Source of the DNA: JADLEX01 sp964586775
GTDB lineage: Bacteria; Lernaellota; Lernaellaia; JACKCT01
DNA: 27,403 nt
Reading direction: 5' to 3'
Assembly: GCA_964586775.1 (NCBI GenBank)
Contig: CAZPJD010000015.1
Span: 1-27,403 of the forward strand
The translations under genes and the position numbers were made by a program. The notes under the pieces were generated by a model that was given only the letters and a program-made list of their open reading frames with translations, made no database searches and was not told the DNA's origin. Of this stretch, positions 1 to 7,625 are shown one piece after another. The stretch's first letter is position 1; each line of letters begins with the position of its first letter.

Positions 1-143
1 GTCCAAAACGCCGGCGGCCAAGCTCAGGGACGGGTACGCGACACCAGAGCGAATTCGGCCACGCCCTCGGGACGCATCCACGAAACACGAGGGAGCGGTT
101 TCTTTCAACCGAATGCGGGTGAATAACCCGTTGGGATGCTCGG
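1..143. other. Leading segment, no supported gene
   Basis: No gene can be supported here. All three + frames are open from the window edge for more than 110 bases (frame 1 to a TAA at 124-126), so the 3' end of an upstream gene could be present, but none of the peptides is recognisable. A small inverted repeat CGGGT-gaata-ACCCG lies at 116-130, just before the first candidate start of the glycosyltransferase gene. It could be a leader hairpin or chance. Confidence 0.4.
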
Positions 144-197
144 GTGACACCCGAACGACCATTTGCTAACGTACCGCCGTCTTCCCCGGGCAACGTG

Positions 198-1133
198 ATG
201 CGCATTTCCATCGTCATTCCCGTGTACGGCGGGGCCGGCACCGTGGGCGGCCTGTGCGAGGCCCTGTTGCGCGAATTCGCGGGGCGCGACACGCAGGTCG
301 TCCTCGTCAACGACGACAGCCCCGACAACGCCGACGCGGTTTGCCGCGCGCTCGTCGCCGCGCATCCCGACGCGGTCGTCTACGCGCGGCTTTCGCGCAA
401 CTTCGGCGAACACAACGCGGTGATGGCGGGGTTGCGTCTCGCCGAGGGCGACCTCGTGCTCGTCATGGACGACGATTTTCAGAACCCGCCGGCAGAGGCC
501 GTCGCGCTCGCCGACTTCGCCGCCGCGAACGAGTTCGACGTCGCCTACACGCGCTACGAACGCAAAGCCCACAGCGCGTGGCGCAACTGGGGCAGCCGAT
601 TCAACGACTGGACCGCGTCGGCGCTGCTTCAAAAACCGCGCGGGCTTTATCTGTCGAGCTTCAAGTGCCTCAATCGATTTCTCGTCGACGAGATCACGCG
701 CTACGACGGCCCGTATCCCTACATCGACGGCCTCGTCCTGCGCACCACGCGGCGGATCGGCGTGCTCACGGTGCGCCACGATCCGCGCGACGCGGGCGAA
801 TCGACATACAGCCTACGCAAGCTCGTGCGCCTGTGGCTCAACATGTTCGTCAATTTCTCGGTGATGCCGCTGCGCCTGAGCACGCTGGCGGGATTCGTCG
901 CCATTGTCGTGGGCACGCTGCTTGGCGCGAGCGTCGTCATCGAAAAACTTGCGCGCCCCGACACGCCGATGGGCTACGCCTCGATCATGACGACGCTGCT
1001 CGTCTTTTCGGGCATGAGCCTGTTCATGCTCGGCGTCACCGGCGAATACGTGGGGCGGCTCTTCCTCACATCGAACCGCACGCCGCAATACGTGATCCGC
1101 GACGTGATGCGCCCGGGCCGGGACGGCAAGTGA
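198..1133 (+). CDS. GT2 family glycosyltransferase (polyprenyl-phosphate / ArnC-DPM1 type)
   Basis: Predicted membrane-anchored inverting glycosyltransferase that moves a sugar from a nucleotide-sugar to a polyprenyl-phosphate carrier on the cytoplasmic face. Visible GT-A features are the N-terminal strand ISIVIPVYGG, the NDDSPD nucleotide-binding motif, the metal-binding DDDFQNPP motif, and the family-typical GES-TYS segment before the C-terminal anchor. Two hydrophobic segments near the C-terminus (from about MPLRLSTLAGF and from SIMTTLLVFSGM) match the two-helix anchor of ArnC/GtrB-like enzymes. The ATG at 198 puts the first strand at the N-terminus as in the family. An in-frame GTG at 144 would add 18 unconserved residues, and neither start has a clear Shine-Dalgarno. 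The stop overlaps the next gene's start (GTGA), which implies coupling. The sugar and the final glycan cannot be told from sequence. Confidence 0.9.
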   Translation: MRISIVIPVYGGAGTVGGLCEALLREFAGRDTQVVLVNDDSPDNADAVCRALVAAHPDAVVYARLSRNFGEHNAVMAGLRLAEGDLVLVMDDDFQNPPAEAVALADFAAANEFDVAYTRYERKAHSAWRNWGSRFNDWTASALLQKPRGLYLSSFKCLNRFLVDEITRYDGPYPYIDGLVLRTTRRIGVLTVRHDPRDAGESTYSLRKLVRLWLNMFVNFSVMPLRLSTLAGFVAIVVGTLLGASVVIEKLARPDTPMGYASIMTTLLVFSGMSLFMLGVTGEYVGRLFLTSNRTPQYVIRDVMRPGRDGK

Positions 1134-1888
1134 ACCCGCGCGAATACGCCGTCATGTACGAGGCCGAGGAGCGCTTCTGGTGGTACGTCGGCATGCGGCG
1201 GATCTGGCAGGGGCTCTTCGAGCACCTGCCGCGCCCGGCGCGCGATCTCGACATCCTCGACGCGGGGTGCGGCACCGGCATCAACCTCAACTGGCTCGAT
1301 CGCTTCGGGTGCGTCACCGGCCTCGATATTTCGGAAGACGCGCTGCGATTTTGCGCGATTCGGCGCGGGTCGCCCGAGCGGCTCGTCGCCGGGTCGATCA
1401 CCGCGCTGCCCTTCGCCGACGCGTCGTTCGACCGCGTCACCGCGTTCGACAGCGTTTGCCAGGTGGACGACGACCGCGCCGCGCTCGCCGAGATGCGCCG
1501 CGTGCTGCGCCCGGGCGGATTCGTCTTTTTAAACCTGCCCGCGTTCGAGTGGCTGCGCAGCGAGCACGACGCCGCGGTGCACCTGCGTCATCGGTACACG
1601 CGGCCCGAGCTGCGCGCCAAGCTCGTCGAAGCGGGCTTTGGGCGGCCCGTCATCACGCACGCCAACGCGGCGCTCTTTCCCGCGGCCGCCGTGGTGCGTC
1701 TCGCGCGGCGCGGCCAGGCGCACGACGCCGCGAACGCGCGCTCCGACCTGCGTCCGCTGCCCGCACCGCTCAACGCGGCACTCGCGGCGATCCTCTCCAT
1801 CGAGGCTTTGCTGCTGCGGTCAATGTCATTCCCATTCGGCCTGTCGCTCGTCGCCTGGGCGACGAAGCCGGGCGAGGCCGCGCGGTAG
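1130..1888 (+). CDS. Class I SAM-dependent methyltransferase
   Basis: Predicted 252-residue SAM-dependent methyltransferase of the Methyltransf_11 type. Motif I is ILDAGCGTG, followed by the acidic strand end VTGLDIS and the later LRPGGFVFLNLP segment typical of small-molecule methyltransferases. The start is taken as GTG at 1130, overlapping the upstream stop by the sequence GTGA. An ATG at 1154 is a possible alternative but would remove the NPREYAV lead-in. The following FWWYVGMRRI segment is common in methyltransferases found in polysaccharide and lipid-carrier clusters. The gene sits between a GT2 enzyme and a GT-C-like membrane protein with almost no spacing, so I infer a role in modifying a lipid-linked or surface glycan. 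The true substrate is unknown. Confidence 0.88.
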   Translation: MNPREYAVMYEAEERFWWYVGMRRIWQGLFEHLPRPARDLDILDAGCGTGINLNWLDRFGCVTGLDISEDALRFCAIRRGSPERLVAGSITALPFADASFDRVTAFDSVCQVDDDRAALAEMRRVLRPGGFVFLNLPAFEWLRSEHDAAVHLRHRYTRPELRAKLVEAGFGRPVITHANAALFPAAAVVRLARRGQAHDAANARSDLRPLPAPLNAALAAILSIEALLLRSMSFPFGLSLVAWATKPGEAAR

Positions 1889-1891
1889 CGC

Positions 1892-3742
1892 GTGCGCGGC
1901 GACACGCACCATTGGCGGCGGCTCGCCGCATGGGCGCTCGTGCAGATCGTTCTTTCGGCTACGCGGCGAGGCGCGCTGAATCACGTCTTCGTGCGCGACG
2001 GAATGGCGCAATTGCCGCACGTGCCGATCCCCGAGTCGTGGTCGCCGTATTTGCTCGCCGCGTCGGCCACGTGGTGGATCGTGCTCGTGGCCGTGCTGTG
2101 GATCGACCGCGCGCGGTGGCGCGACGAGCTGCGCGCGGCCCTCACGCGGGAAACGGAAGACGCCGCGCTCGCGGCATCACCCGCCGATCGCATCGCGCTC
2201 TTCGCGTCGCTGGCGTCGTTCGTCGCGTTGGCGGCGCACTTCGGCGCGCACCGTTTTCGCATCAACTGGGATTGCTCGTATCTGCTCGAAGCCGGGCGCG
2301 TTCTCGCCGAGGGCGGTGTGCTCTACCGCGACTTTGTCGATCCCAACCCGCCGCTCATCATGCTGCTCATGTCGATCCCCGCGCGCATCGCGGATGCGAC
2401 GGGTGTCCACCTGTTCACGGCGTTCCATTTTCTCGTGATCGCGTGCGCGCTCGCGTCGTTTTTAGCGATGCGCGGCCAGCTCGCCCGCGCGCCGGAACCG
2501 CTCGCGTCGCGCCGCGATGTCGTGCTGGCGCCCTTCGCGCTCTGGCACCTGGGCCTCGCGTTCTGGAACGAGTTCGGCCAACGCGAGCACCTGTTCGTGA
2601 TCGCCGCCATGCCGTTTCTCGTCGCCCGCGCGCTGCGTTGGGAGGGCGAGGCGTTTCGTGCGCGCCACATTGCGCTCGCCCTCGTCGCGGGCGTCGGCGC
2701 GTGCATCAAGCCGCACTTTTTTCTCGTGCCATTCGCGATGGAACTCGCGCTCGCCGTCGCGCATCGCCGCGTGCGGACGCTCTTCACCGCCGAGATGCGG
2801 GCCTTCGCCGCCGTGCCGGTCGTTTACCTCGCGTGGATGTGGCTGGGCAGCGAGCCGGTGCGCACCGAGTATTTCGGACGCTGGCTGCCGTTCTTCGCGT
2901 CCACGTATTACGCCATGAACACCGACCTGCCCCGCGCGTGGCGGATCGCGCCGAACCTGATCGTGCCCGTCGTGTTCGCACTCGCCGCGGCGCGGCGCTC
3001 GCCGGGGCCGGCGGCGCGCTTCGCCGTCGGCTGGCTGGGCGCGGCGGCGGGGGCGCTGGCTGCGTTTGTGGCGCAGGAGAACGGCTTCACCTATCACATC
3101 ATCCCCTACGCCGCGGCGTGGATGATGCTCGTCGGCGTACTGCTCGCGACGGTTCGGGTGGAGTGGTCGCCCGCGCGATCCGTGTCGCCCGCGATGGTGG
3201 GTCTGCTCGCCGCGGCGGGGATCGTGGCGTGGCCGCTGCTGCCAAACGCGTGGCCCGATCGTGGGGCCTTCGCCTACGCGCGCGAGCGGGCCGAAGTGAT
3301 CGACCGGTTCTCGCGCCCAGGCGATTTCGTCCTCGTTCTCTCGCCGTCGCTGCTCTACGCGTTCCCGATGCTTCACGCGATGGACCGCCGCCCGGCGACG
3401 CGATTCGGCTGCCTGTTCATGCTCGGCGGTCTGTACGCTGATGTGCGCGCGACGCCCGGCGCGCCATTTCCCTATCGCACGATCGAGACCGCGACGGATT
3501 TCGAGCGCGCGTTCCTGCGCGACCTCGCGGGCGACATCCGCCGCGACATGCCGAGCGTGGTGATGATCGAACACGGCTCCTGGTGCCACGGCTGCCCGAA
3601 GGGCTTCGACGTGCTCGAGTACCTCAGCACCAACGGTTTCGTCGCGGAAGTCTTGGCGGACTACCGGTATCTGGGTCTCATCCCGGAGTTCGCCGTGTTC
3701 GTGCGCAAGGGAGAAACGCAAACAACGACGCCCGCGTCGTGA
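1892..3742 (+). CDS. Polytopic GT-C/GT39-like membrane glycosyltransferase
   Basis: A 616-residue multi-spanning membrane protein starting with GTG 3 bp after the previous stop, so probably translated from the same transcript. After two N-terminal hydrophobic segments and a charged cytoplasmic stretch it shows the segment GGVLYRDFVDPNPPLI. This resembles the first extracytoplasmic loop of GT39/ArnT/PMT-like GT-C enzymes, where acidic residues serve catalysis. About ten further hydrophobic segments follow, then a C-terminal soluble part (roughly residues 465-616) with a CHGCPKGFD motif. Such proteins transfer a sugar from a polyprenyl-phosphate donor, and the GT2 upstream would make that donor. 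This pairing is inferred from family and context. The acceptor is unknown, and assignment to a particular CAZy family is not certain. Confidence 0.75.
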   Translation: MRGDTHHWRRLAAWALVQIVLSATRRGALNHVFVRDGMAQLPHVPIPESWSPYLLAASATWWIVLVAVLWIDRARWRDELRAALTRETEDAALAASPADRIALFASLASFVALAAHFGAHRFRINWDCSYLLEAGRVLAEGGVLYRDFVDPNPPLIMLLMSIPARIADATGVHLFTAFHFLVIACALASFLAMRGQLARAPEPLASRRDVVLAPFALWHLGLAFWNEFGQREHLFVIAAMPFLVARALRWEGEAFRARHIALALVAGVGACIKPHFFLVPFAMELALAVAHRRVRTLFTAEMRAFAAVPVVYLAWMWLGSEPVRTEYFGRWLPFFASTYYAMNTDLPRAWRIAPNLIVPVVFALAAARRSPGPAARFAVGWLGAAAGALAAFVAQENGFTYHIIPYAAAWMMLVGVLLATVRVEWSPARSVSPAMVGLLAAAGIVAWPLLPNAWPDRGAFAYARERAEVIDRFSRPGDFVLVLSPSLLYAFPMLHAMDRRPATRFGCLFMLGGLYADVRATPGAPFPYRTIETATDFERAFLRDLAGDIRRDMPSVVMIEHGSWCHGCPKGFDVLEYLSTNGFVAEVLADYRYLGLIPEFAVFVRKGETQTTTPAS

Positions 3743-3752
3743 AACGCGGGCG
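3729..3752. terminator. Hairpin between convergent genes
   Basis: A perfect 8-bp inverted repeat, CGCCCGCG at 3729-3736 and CGCGGGCG at 3745-3752, with an 8-base loop. It spans the stop codon of the GT-C gene and faces the convergent lipoprotein gene ending at 3788. There is no strong T-run on either side, so it may be a weak bidirectional terminator or simply a stable hairpin. Confidence 0.4.
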
Positions 3753-3787
3753 CCGCGGTTGAGCTTCTAGATGAAACCGCCGCTTCC

Positions 3788-4366
3788 TCAGTAGCAGTTA
3801 TCGACGTAGCAATCGGCCACGCAATCGAATGCGGCATCCGGATCCGCGCACGCGGCATCGGCGTCACTGCAATTGCAGGTGCAACTCAGATAAGAATCCG
3901 GATCGAGGGTGCAACCTTCGAGGAAGTAGTCGGCGCATTCGTTCACCGTTCCGTAGATTTCTTCGCCATCACAGTCCTCAACCAGGTATGAGCAAGCGCT
4001 CGTCGTCGTGCATTCGTCGTCGTCGTCAGCGTCGTCGTCGGCATCATCGTCGGCCATGTCGTCGTCCATGTCGTCATCCATGTCGTCGTCGTCGGAAAAA
4101 CCCTCGTCAACCTCGCCGTCGCAGTTGTTGTCGATTCCGTCCGCGACTTCGACCGCGCTGGGGTTCACGTCCGCGTCGGCGTCATCGCAGTCGTCGCACT
4201 CTTCGAATCCGTCGCCGTCCGTGTCCACCTCGCATTCGTCACCGCCGGCATCGTCGTCGCTGGAATCGTCGTCGTCCTCGGGGCAACCCGACCCCATCGA
4301 CCCCAGCGCGATCGCCGTCAAGGCAAAGAAAACCGCGAAAACCTGCACGTACAACTCGCGACTCAT
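3788..4366 (-). CDS. Small Asp-rich lipoprotein with MopE-type metal-binding motif
   Basis: A 192-residue exported protein. Residues 1-28 form a signal peptide ending in a lipobox-like MGSGC, with Cys28 as the likely lipid attachment site. Asp-rich tracts at about 31-39 and 92-117 flank a MopE-type putative metal-binding motif (DTDGDGF, then DDCDDADADVNP and GIDNNCDGEVDEG at about 48-89). This repeat has Asp spacing like calcium-binding loops. The C-terminal domain (119-192) holds 12 cysteines, so it is probably disulfide-bonded outside the cytoplasm. A strong Shine-Dalgarno GGAGGT lies at 4372-4377, five bases before the ATG. The gene follows mtnA on the same strand with a 95-bp gap. The function of the Cys-rich domain is unknown. 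Confidence 0.85.
   Translation of the reverse strand: MSRELYVQVFAVFFALTAIALGSMGSGCPEDDDDSSDDDAGGDECEVDTDGDGFEECDDCDDADADVNPSAVEVADGIDNNCDGEVDEGFSDDDDMDDDMDDDMADDDADDDADDDDECTTTSACSYLVEDCDGEEIYGTVNECADYFLEGCTLDPDSYLSCTCNCSDADAACADPDAAFDCVADCYVDNCY
4016..4093 (-). repeat. Asp/Met-coding low-complexity tract
   Basis: Degenerate GAC/GAT repeats with interspersed ATG encode residues 92-117 of the small lipoprotein (runs of three or four Asp separated by Met or Ala). This is translated simple-sequence DNA that is likely to change length easily. Confidence 0.85.
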
Positions 4367-4388
4367 TCCACACCTCCAAAATGCAAAT

Positions 4389-4403
4389 GTAACGAAAAGT
4401 TAC
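4389..4403. repeat. Small perfect inverted repeat ahead of lipoprotein gene
   Basis: GTAAC-gaaaa-GTTAC lies 23 bases upstream of the ATG at 4366, in an AT-rich stretch between mtnA and the lipoprotein gene. It could be an operator or a weak transcript hairpin. Five-base arms are short enough to occur by chance. Confidence 0.3.
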
Positions 4404-4461
4404 CAGAAAAGAGAAGTTAAAGATGTTGTCGTGGTTACAGATCCGAAATTCGACGATGCCA

Positions 4462-5505
4462 TCAGCGCCCGGCAAACAACGCGTCGATCGCTTCTTTGTC
4501 GGGCGGTTTCGCCACGCCCGCCTCGGTGAAGATCGCGGCGATGTATCGCGCCGGGGTGACATCGAACGCGGGATTGCGAACGGCGACGCCTTCGGGCGCG
4601 ATGGCCACCTTACCGCCCAGCGTCGTCACCTCGCTCGCCGGGCGTTCCTCGATGCGAATGTGCGTGCCGTCGGGAATCGCGCGGTCGATGGTGGAGAGCG
4701 GCGCGGCGACGTAGAACGGAATGCCGTGCTCGCGCGCGAGCACCGCCACGGTGTAGGTGCCGATCTTGTTCGCCGTGTCGCCGTTATGCGCGATGCGATC
4801 CGCGCCGACGACCACGAGGTCGATCTCGCCGCGCGCCATCAGCGCCCCCGCCATGTTGTCGCAGATCAGAGTGACATCGATGCCGTCCGCCGCGAGTTCG
4901 TACGCCGTGAGCCGCGCGCCCTGAAGCCACGGGCGCGTCTCGTCGGCCAGCACACGCACGCGCTTGCCGCTCTCTTCCGCCGCGCGGATCACGCCCAGCG
5001 CCGTGCCGTAACCCCCCGTGGCGAGCGCCCCCGCGTTGCAGTGCGTGAGGATGCGCGCGCCGTCGGGCACGAACTCGGCGCCAAAGCGACCCATCGCGCG
5101 GCACGAGGCCACGTCGTCGTCGTGAATGCGTTTCGCGAGAGCGAGCAGTTCGGTGCGCACGGCGTCGATCCCGCGCGGTAACGCGGCCTCGAAGGCGCGC
5201 GTCATCTCGCCGATCGCCCAAAAAAGATTGACGGCGGTGGGCCTCGTCGCGGCGAGCAGCCGGGCTTTTTCGCCGAAGTGCGCGCGGGCGGCGTCGGGAC
5301 CGTCCGGCCCCTGCGCGACCGCGAGGGCGAGGCCGTAGGCCGCCGCGATGCCGATGGCGGGCGCGCCGCGAATCGCCATGTCGCGGATCGCGTCCGCGAC
5401 CTCCTCCGGAGTCTCGCAACGCACGTCTTGCACCACGTGCGGCAGCACGCGCTGATCGATCATCAGCACGGCGCCGTCTTTCCACTCGATCGTCCGCACG
5501 GTCAT
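4462..5505 (-). CDS. mtnA: S-methyl-5-thioribose-1-phosphate isomerase
   Basis: MtnA converts 5-methylthioribose-1-phosphate to 5-methylthioribulose-1-phosphate in cytosolic methionine salvage. The 347-residue product has the normal family length. It carries the early MAIRGAPAIGIAAAYG motif, THCNAGALATGGYGTALG with the catalytic Cys at residue 156, and VVVGADRIAHNGDTANKIGT with the catalytic Asp at 236. This is the same Cys/Asp pair, 80 residues apart, known from the Bacillus enzyme. The eIF2B-like relatives lack this exact set, so the isomerase call is firm. The start at 5505 gives the family-typical MTVRTIEWKDG and is preceded by a G-rich Shine-Dalgarno-like GGGGG. Longer in-frame starts upstream are unconserved. 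No other methionine-salvage gene lies in the window, so the pathway must be completed elsewhere. Confidence 0.96.
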   Translation of the reverse strand: MTVRTIEWKDGAVLMIDQRVLPHVVQDVRCETPEEVADAIRDMAIRGAPAIGIAAAYGLALAVAQGPDGPDAARAHFGEKARLLAATRPTAVNLFWAIGEMTRAFEAALPRGIDAVRTELLALAKRIHDDDVASCRAMGRFGAEFVPDGARILTHCNAGALATGGYGTALGVIRAAEESGKRVRVLADETRPWLQGARLTAYELAADGIDVTLICDNMAGALMARGEIDLVVVGADRIAHNGDTANKIGTYTVAVLAREHGIPFYVAAPLSTIDRAIPDGTHIRIEERPASEVTTLGGKVAIAPEGVAVRNPAFDVTPARYIAAIFTEAGVAKPPDKEAIDALFAGR

Positions 5506-5703
5506 GTCGCCCCCAACAGGTGCGCGATTTTTATCAGCAAATGCGCCCTCTCGGCCAGAGCCGGCGGATCGCGTGGAAAATTTGCTCAAGTTCAATGTCG
5601 ATTGCGGCGATAAATGACGCGACCATGGTGCTTTCATTTCCATCGACGATATGTGAGCGTGCGTTTTATTCGACGGATCGTTCCTTTGTCTTTCGAGTTG
5701 GCG

Positions 5704-5721
5704 ATTCGCCGCGAGGCGAAT
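5704..5721 (+). promoter_or_regulatory. Leader hairpin with GNRA-type loop
   Basis: ATTCGCC-gcga-GGCGAAT forms a perfect 7-bp stem closed by a GCGA tetraloop, 33 bases before the ATG at 5755. It lies in the divergent 249-bp region between mtnA and the lipoprotein gene. It may stabilise the mRNA leader or serve as a protein-binding site. Confidence 0.4.
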
Positions 5722-5754
5722 TTCTTACATTACGAAATAACCACGGAGAGAAGC

Positions 5755-7488
5755 ATGAGGATTTGGCCTGGATGGATAGTGGCTTTGCTCGCGCTCATGG
5801 TATTCGCGGCCGGGTGCGGCTGCGGTGACGACGACGACGATGACGATAGCGGCTCGCCGTCGGACGACGACACGACCGACGACGATGCCACCGACGACGA
5901 TTCGACGGACGACGATTCCACCGATGACGATACGGCGGACGACGACACGGACGACGACACCGCGGACGACGATACGGACGTGGAGTACGACTCGCTCGAA
6001 TGCGACCTGCCCGATCCCGCCTCGCTCGGCGGTGGCAAATTGATCGGCGGCGTCGCGCCCACCGGCACGATCGACGTTTACGTTTTCGACGGCGAGACCT
6101 GCGACCCGATCGAGAACGCCGAGGTCGCCCACAGCGGCGCGACCTACATCACCGACGCCGACGGCCACGCCGAGGTGACGCTGACCGACGCGGCTGCACT
6201 TGTGACGGCGTGGGAAGACAACCACTGGGCGTGGAGCTACACCGCCGACGCGTCGGTGATGTACTTCCGGCTGCGTCCCGACGAGTACGCCGGCACGTAC
6301 TCGGACTCCGACCCCGCGGACTTCACGCAGGGCAGCACGGCGCTCGATCTGGATGCGACCGCGCTGAGCAACCTCTTTTCGTCGCCCATCTACCTCGGCG
6401 CGGCTCTGCCGGGCATTTCGCTCGAAACGCTCTTTGGCGCGGACTACGACAACTTCTTCACGCAGGGCAGTTTCGACCTGACGCTCAACACTGGCTCACC
6501 CGAAGTGACCGAGATTCCGCTCAACGTGTATCTGCCCGGTATCGACATCACTGTGCTCACGTACGGTGTCGAGGGCGAGAATCCGCAGTTTGCCATCCCG
6601 GTGAACAGCGCTGCCGCCACCAGCCCGGTCGAGGGCTTCGTGGCCGGTGTCGACGTCGCCGCGGCCATCCCCAACCTGGCGACGCTCACCTCGGTGATCA
6701 CGTGCGTCGTCGCGAATCCCGACGACATACTGGGGTGCGTCTCCGATCTGATCGAGCCGATCCTGAACGAGGGCCTGACGATCGACTACGCGGGCGCGGA
6801 CCCGAGCTGGGACGGCGCCGGCGCGCCGGACATCGAGGTCGCCGACGGGTCGGCGAAGGGCTCCTACGACGTGTCGATCGCCAACGCCGATTCATCGTAC
6901 GACTACCTCGCCATCTCGGGCGCGATCATTCCCAATCGGGCGATCCTGCCGACGGCACTCGGCCTCGCCGACGACAATGGCGATCTCACCCTCGATACGA
7001 TCGCGATCCCCGACGCCGACTACGGCGTGCTCGTCGGCCAGACCGACCTGCTCACTTCCGGCCTGACGTCGATGAACTTCTCGTTCGCGATCCGCTGGGC
7101 CGAGAGCCTGTCCGAGTGGTCATCCGGCGTCGATCTCAATGCCGATGCCGATTTCCTGCCGAACTTCGACGCGGGCAACACCAGCTACGACGAGGTGACC
7201 GGCGAACTGTCCTGGGCGCTCGAGGCCGGCGACGCGCCGGACATCTACCAGATCGTCTACGTGCCCGAGGGGCAGAAGGTTATCTTCGCTCAGGTGCCCG
7301 GCGCGGCCACCTCGTGGGAACCGCCGGTCACCGAGATGGGCATCGTCCCCGGTGAAGGCGACTTCGTGGTAATCTTCGGCATCGACCTGCCCGACGGCGT
7401 CGACGTGAACTCGTACAACCCGCTTTCGGTACCGGCGATGAAAAGCAGCGCCGTCAACCTGTGGACGAATCTGGAGCTTTCGCTCTGA
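5755..7488 (+). CDS. Asp-tethered lipoprotein with carboxypeptidase-regulatory-like domain
   Basis: A 577-residue exported protein. The signal peptide MRIWPGWIVALLALMVFAAGC ends at lipobox Cys21. Residues 25-75 are an Asp-rich tether built of DDD units separated by Ala, Thr or Ser. The mature part begins with a segment (GTIDVYVFDGETCDP...YITDADGHAEVTL, about residues 100-145) that resembles the beta-sandwich CarboxypepD_reg-like fold. The rest is rich in beta-strand-type sequence without a catalytic motif I recognise. The ATG at 5755 follows GGAGAG at a normal distance, and upstream in-frame codons encode no plausible signal peptide. I infer an outer-membrane or surface lipoprotein of binding or structural nature. 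The function is unknown. Confidence 0.85.
   Translation: MRIWPGWIVALLALMVFAAGCGCGDDDDDDDSGSPSDDDTTDDDATDDDSTDDDSTDDDTADDDTDDDTADDDTDVEYDSLECDLPDPASLGGGKLIGGVAPTGTIDVYVFDGETCDPIENAEVAHSGATYITDADGHAEVTLTDAAALVTAWEDNHWAWSYTADASVMYFRLRPDEYAGTYSDSDPADFTQGSTALDLDATALSNLFSSPIYLGAALPGISLETLFGADYDNFFTQGSFDLTLNTGSPEVTEIPLNVYLPGIDITVLTYGVEGENPQFAIPVNSAAATSPVEGFVAGVDVAAAIPNLATLTSVITCVVANPDDILGCVSDLIEPILNEGLTIDYAGADPSWDGAGAPDIEVADGSAKGSYDVSIANADSSYDYLAISGAIIPNRAILPTALGLADDNGDLTLDTIAIPDADYGVLVGQTDLLTSGLTSMNFSFAIRWAESLSEWSSGVDLNADADFLPNFDAGNTSYDEVTGELSWALEAGDAPDIYQIVYVPEGQKVIFAQVPGAATSWEPPVTEMGIVPGEGDFVVIFGIDLPDGVDVNSYNPLSVPAMKSSAVNLWTNLELSL
5827..5979 (+). repeat. Asp-coding tether repeat
   Basis: About 50 codons, nearly all GAC or GAT with regularly placed Thr, Ala and Ser codons, encode the tether of the 577-residue lipoprotein. 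Imperfect 9-15 base repeats such as GACGACGATTC recur. Confidence 0.85.
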
Positions 7489-7528
7489 TTTCGCCGCGCC
7501 GCATCGGCGCGTCCATTCGTGGAACGTG

Positions 7529-7552
7529 CCCCGCCGACTCCGGTCGGCGGGG
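7529..7552 (+). terminator. Terminator-like hairpin after the 577-residue lipoprotein
   Basis: A perfect 9-bp stem CCCCGCCGA / TCGGCGGGG with a 6-base loop starts about 40 bases after the stop at 7488. It is followed by TTCGACTTTTCG, a broken T-rich tail. The stem is strong and the tail imperfect, so intrinsic termination is likely but not certain. Confidence 0.6.
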
Positions 7553-7613
7553 TTCGACTTTTCGCCACGCCCAATGCCAAATTCGCTTCGTGGAGTCGGT
7601 CGGATCGCTCGTG

Positions 7614-7619
7614 TAGAAT
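7614..7619 (+). promoter_or_regulatory. Candidate -10 box giving a leaderless transcript
   Basis: TAGAAT, five of six bases of the sigma70 -10 consensus and preceded by TG one base away, ends 6 bases before the ATG at 7626. A start of transcription about 7 bases downstream would fall at the ATG itself. No Shine-Dalgarno is present in the preceding 20 bases. The -35 region is poor (TGGAGT at 7591-7596). Confidence 0.4.
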
Positions 7620-7625
7620 CACCGC

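Noticed and set aside
4008..4529. + strand frame with poly-Ser protein (SSSSSASSSASSS)
   Set aside because: It is the antisense of the Asp codon repeats of the small lipoprotein (GAC/GAT read as GTC/ATC in another frame) and has no credible continuation.
5506..5643. Longer mtnA start at 5643
   Set aside because: The 46 extra residues are not part of the MtnA family and the region is AT-richer spacer. The ATG at 5505 has a G-rich ribosome-binding site and the family N-terminus.
5506..5754. Possible riboswitch ahead of mtnA or the lipoprotein gene
   Set aside because: Beyond one 7-bp hairpin I see no conserved SAM- or other riboswitch core. The region is explained as a divergent promoter space.
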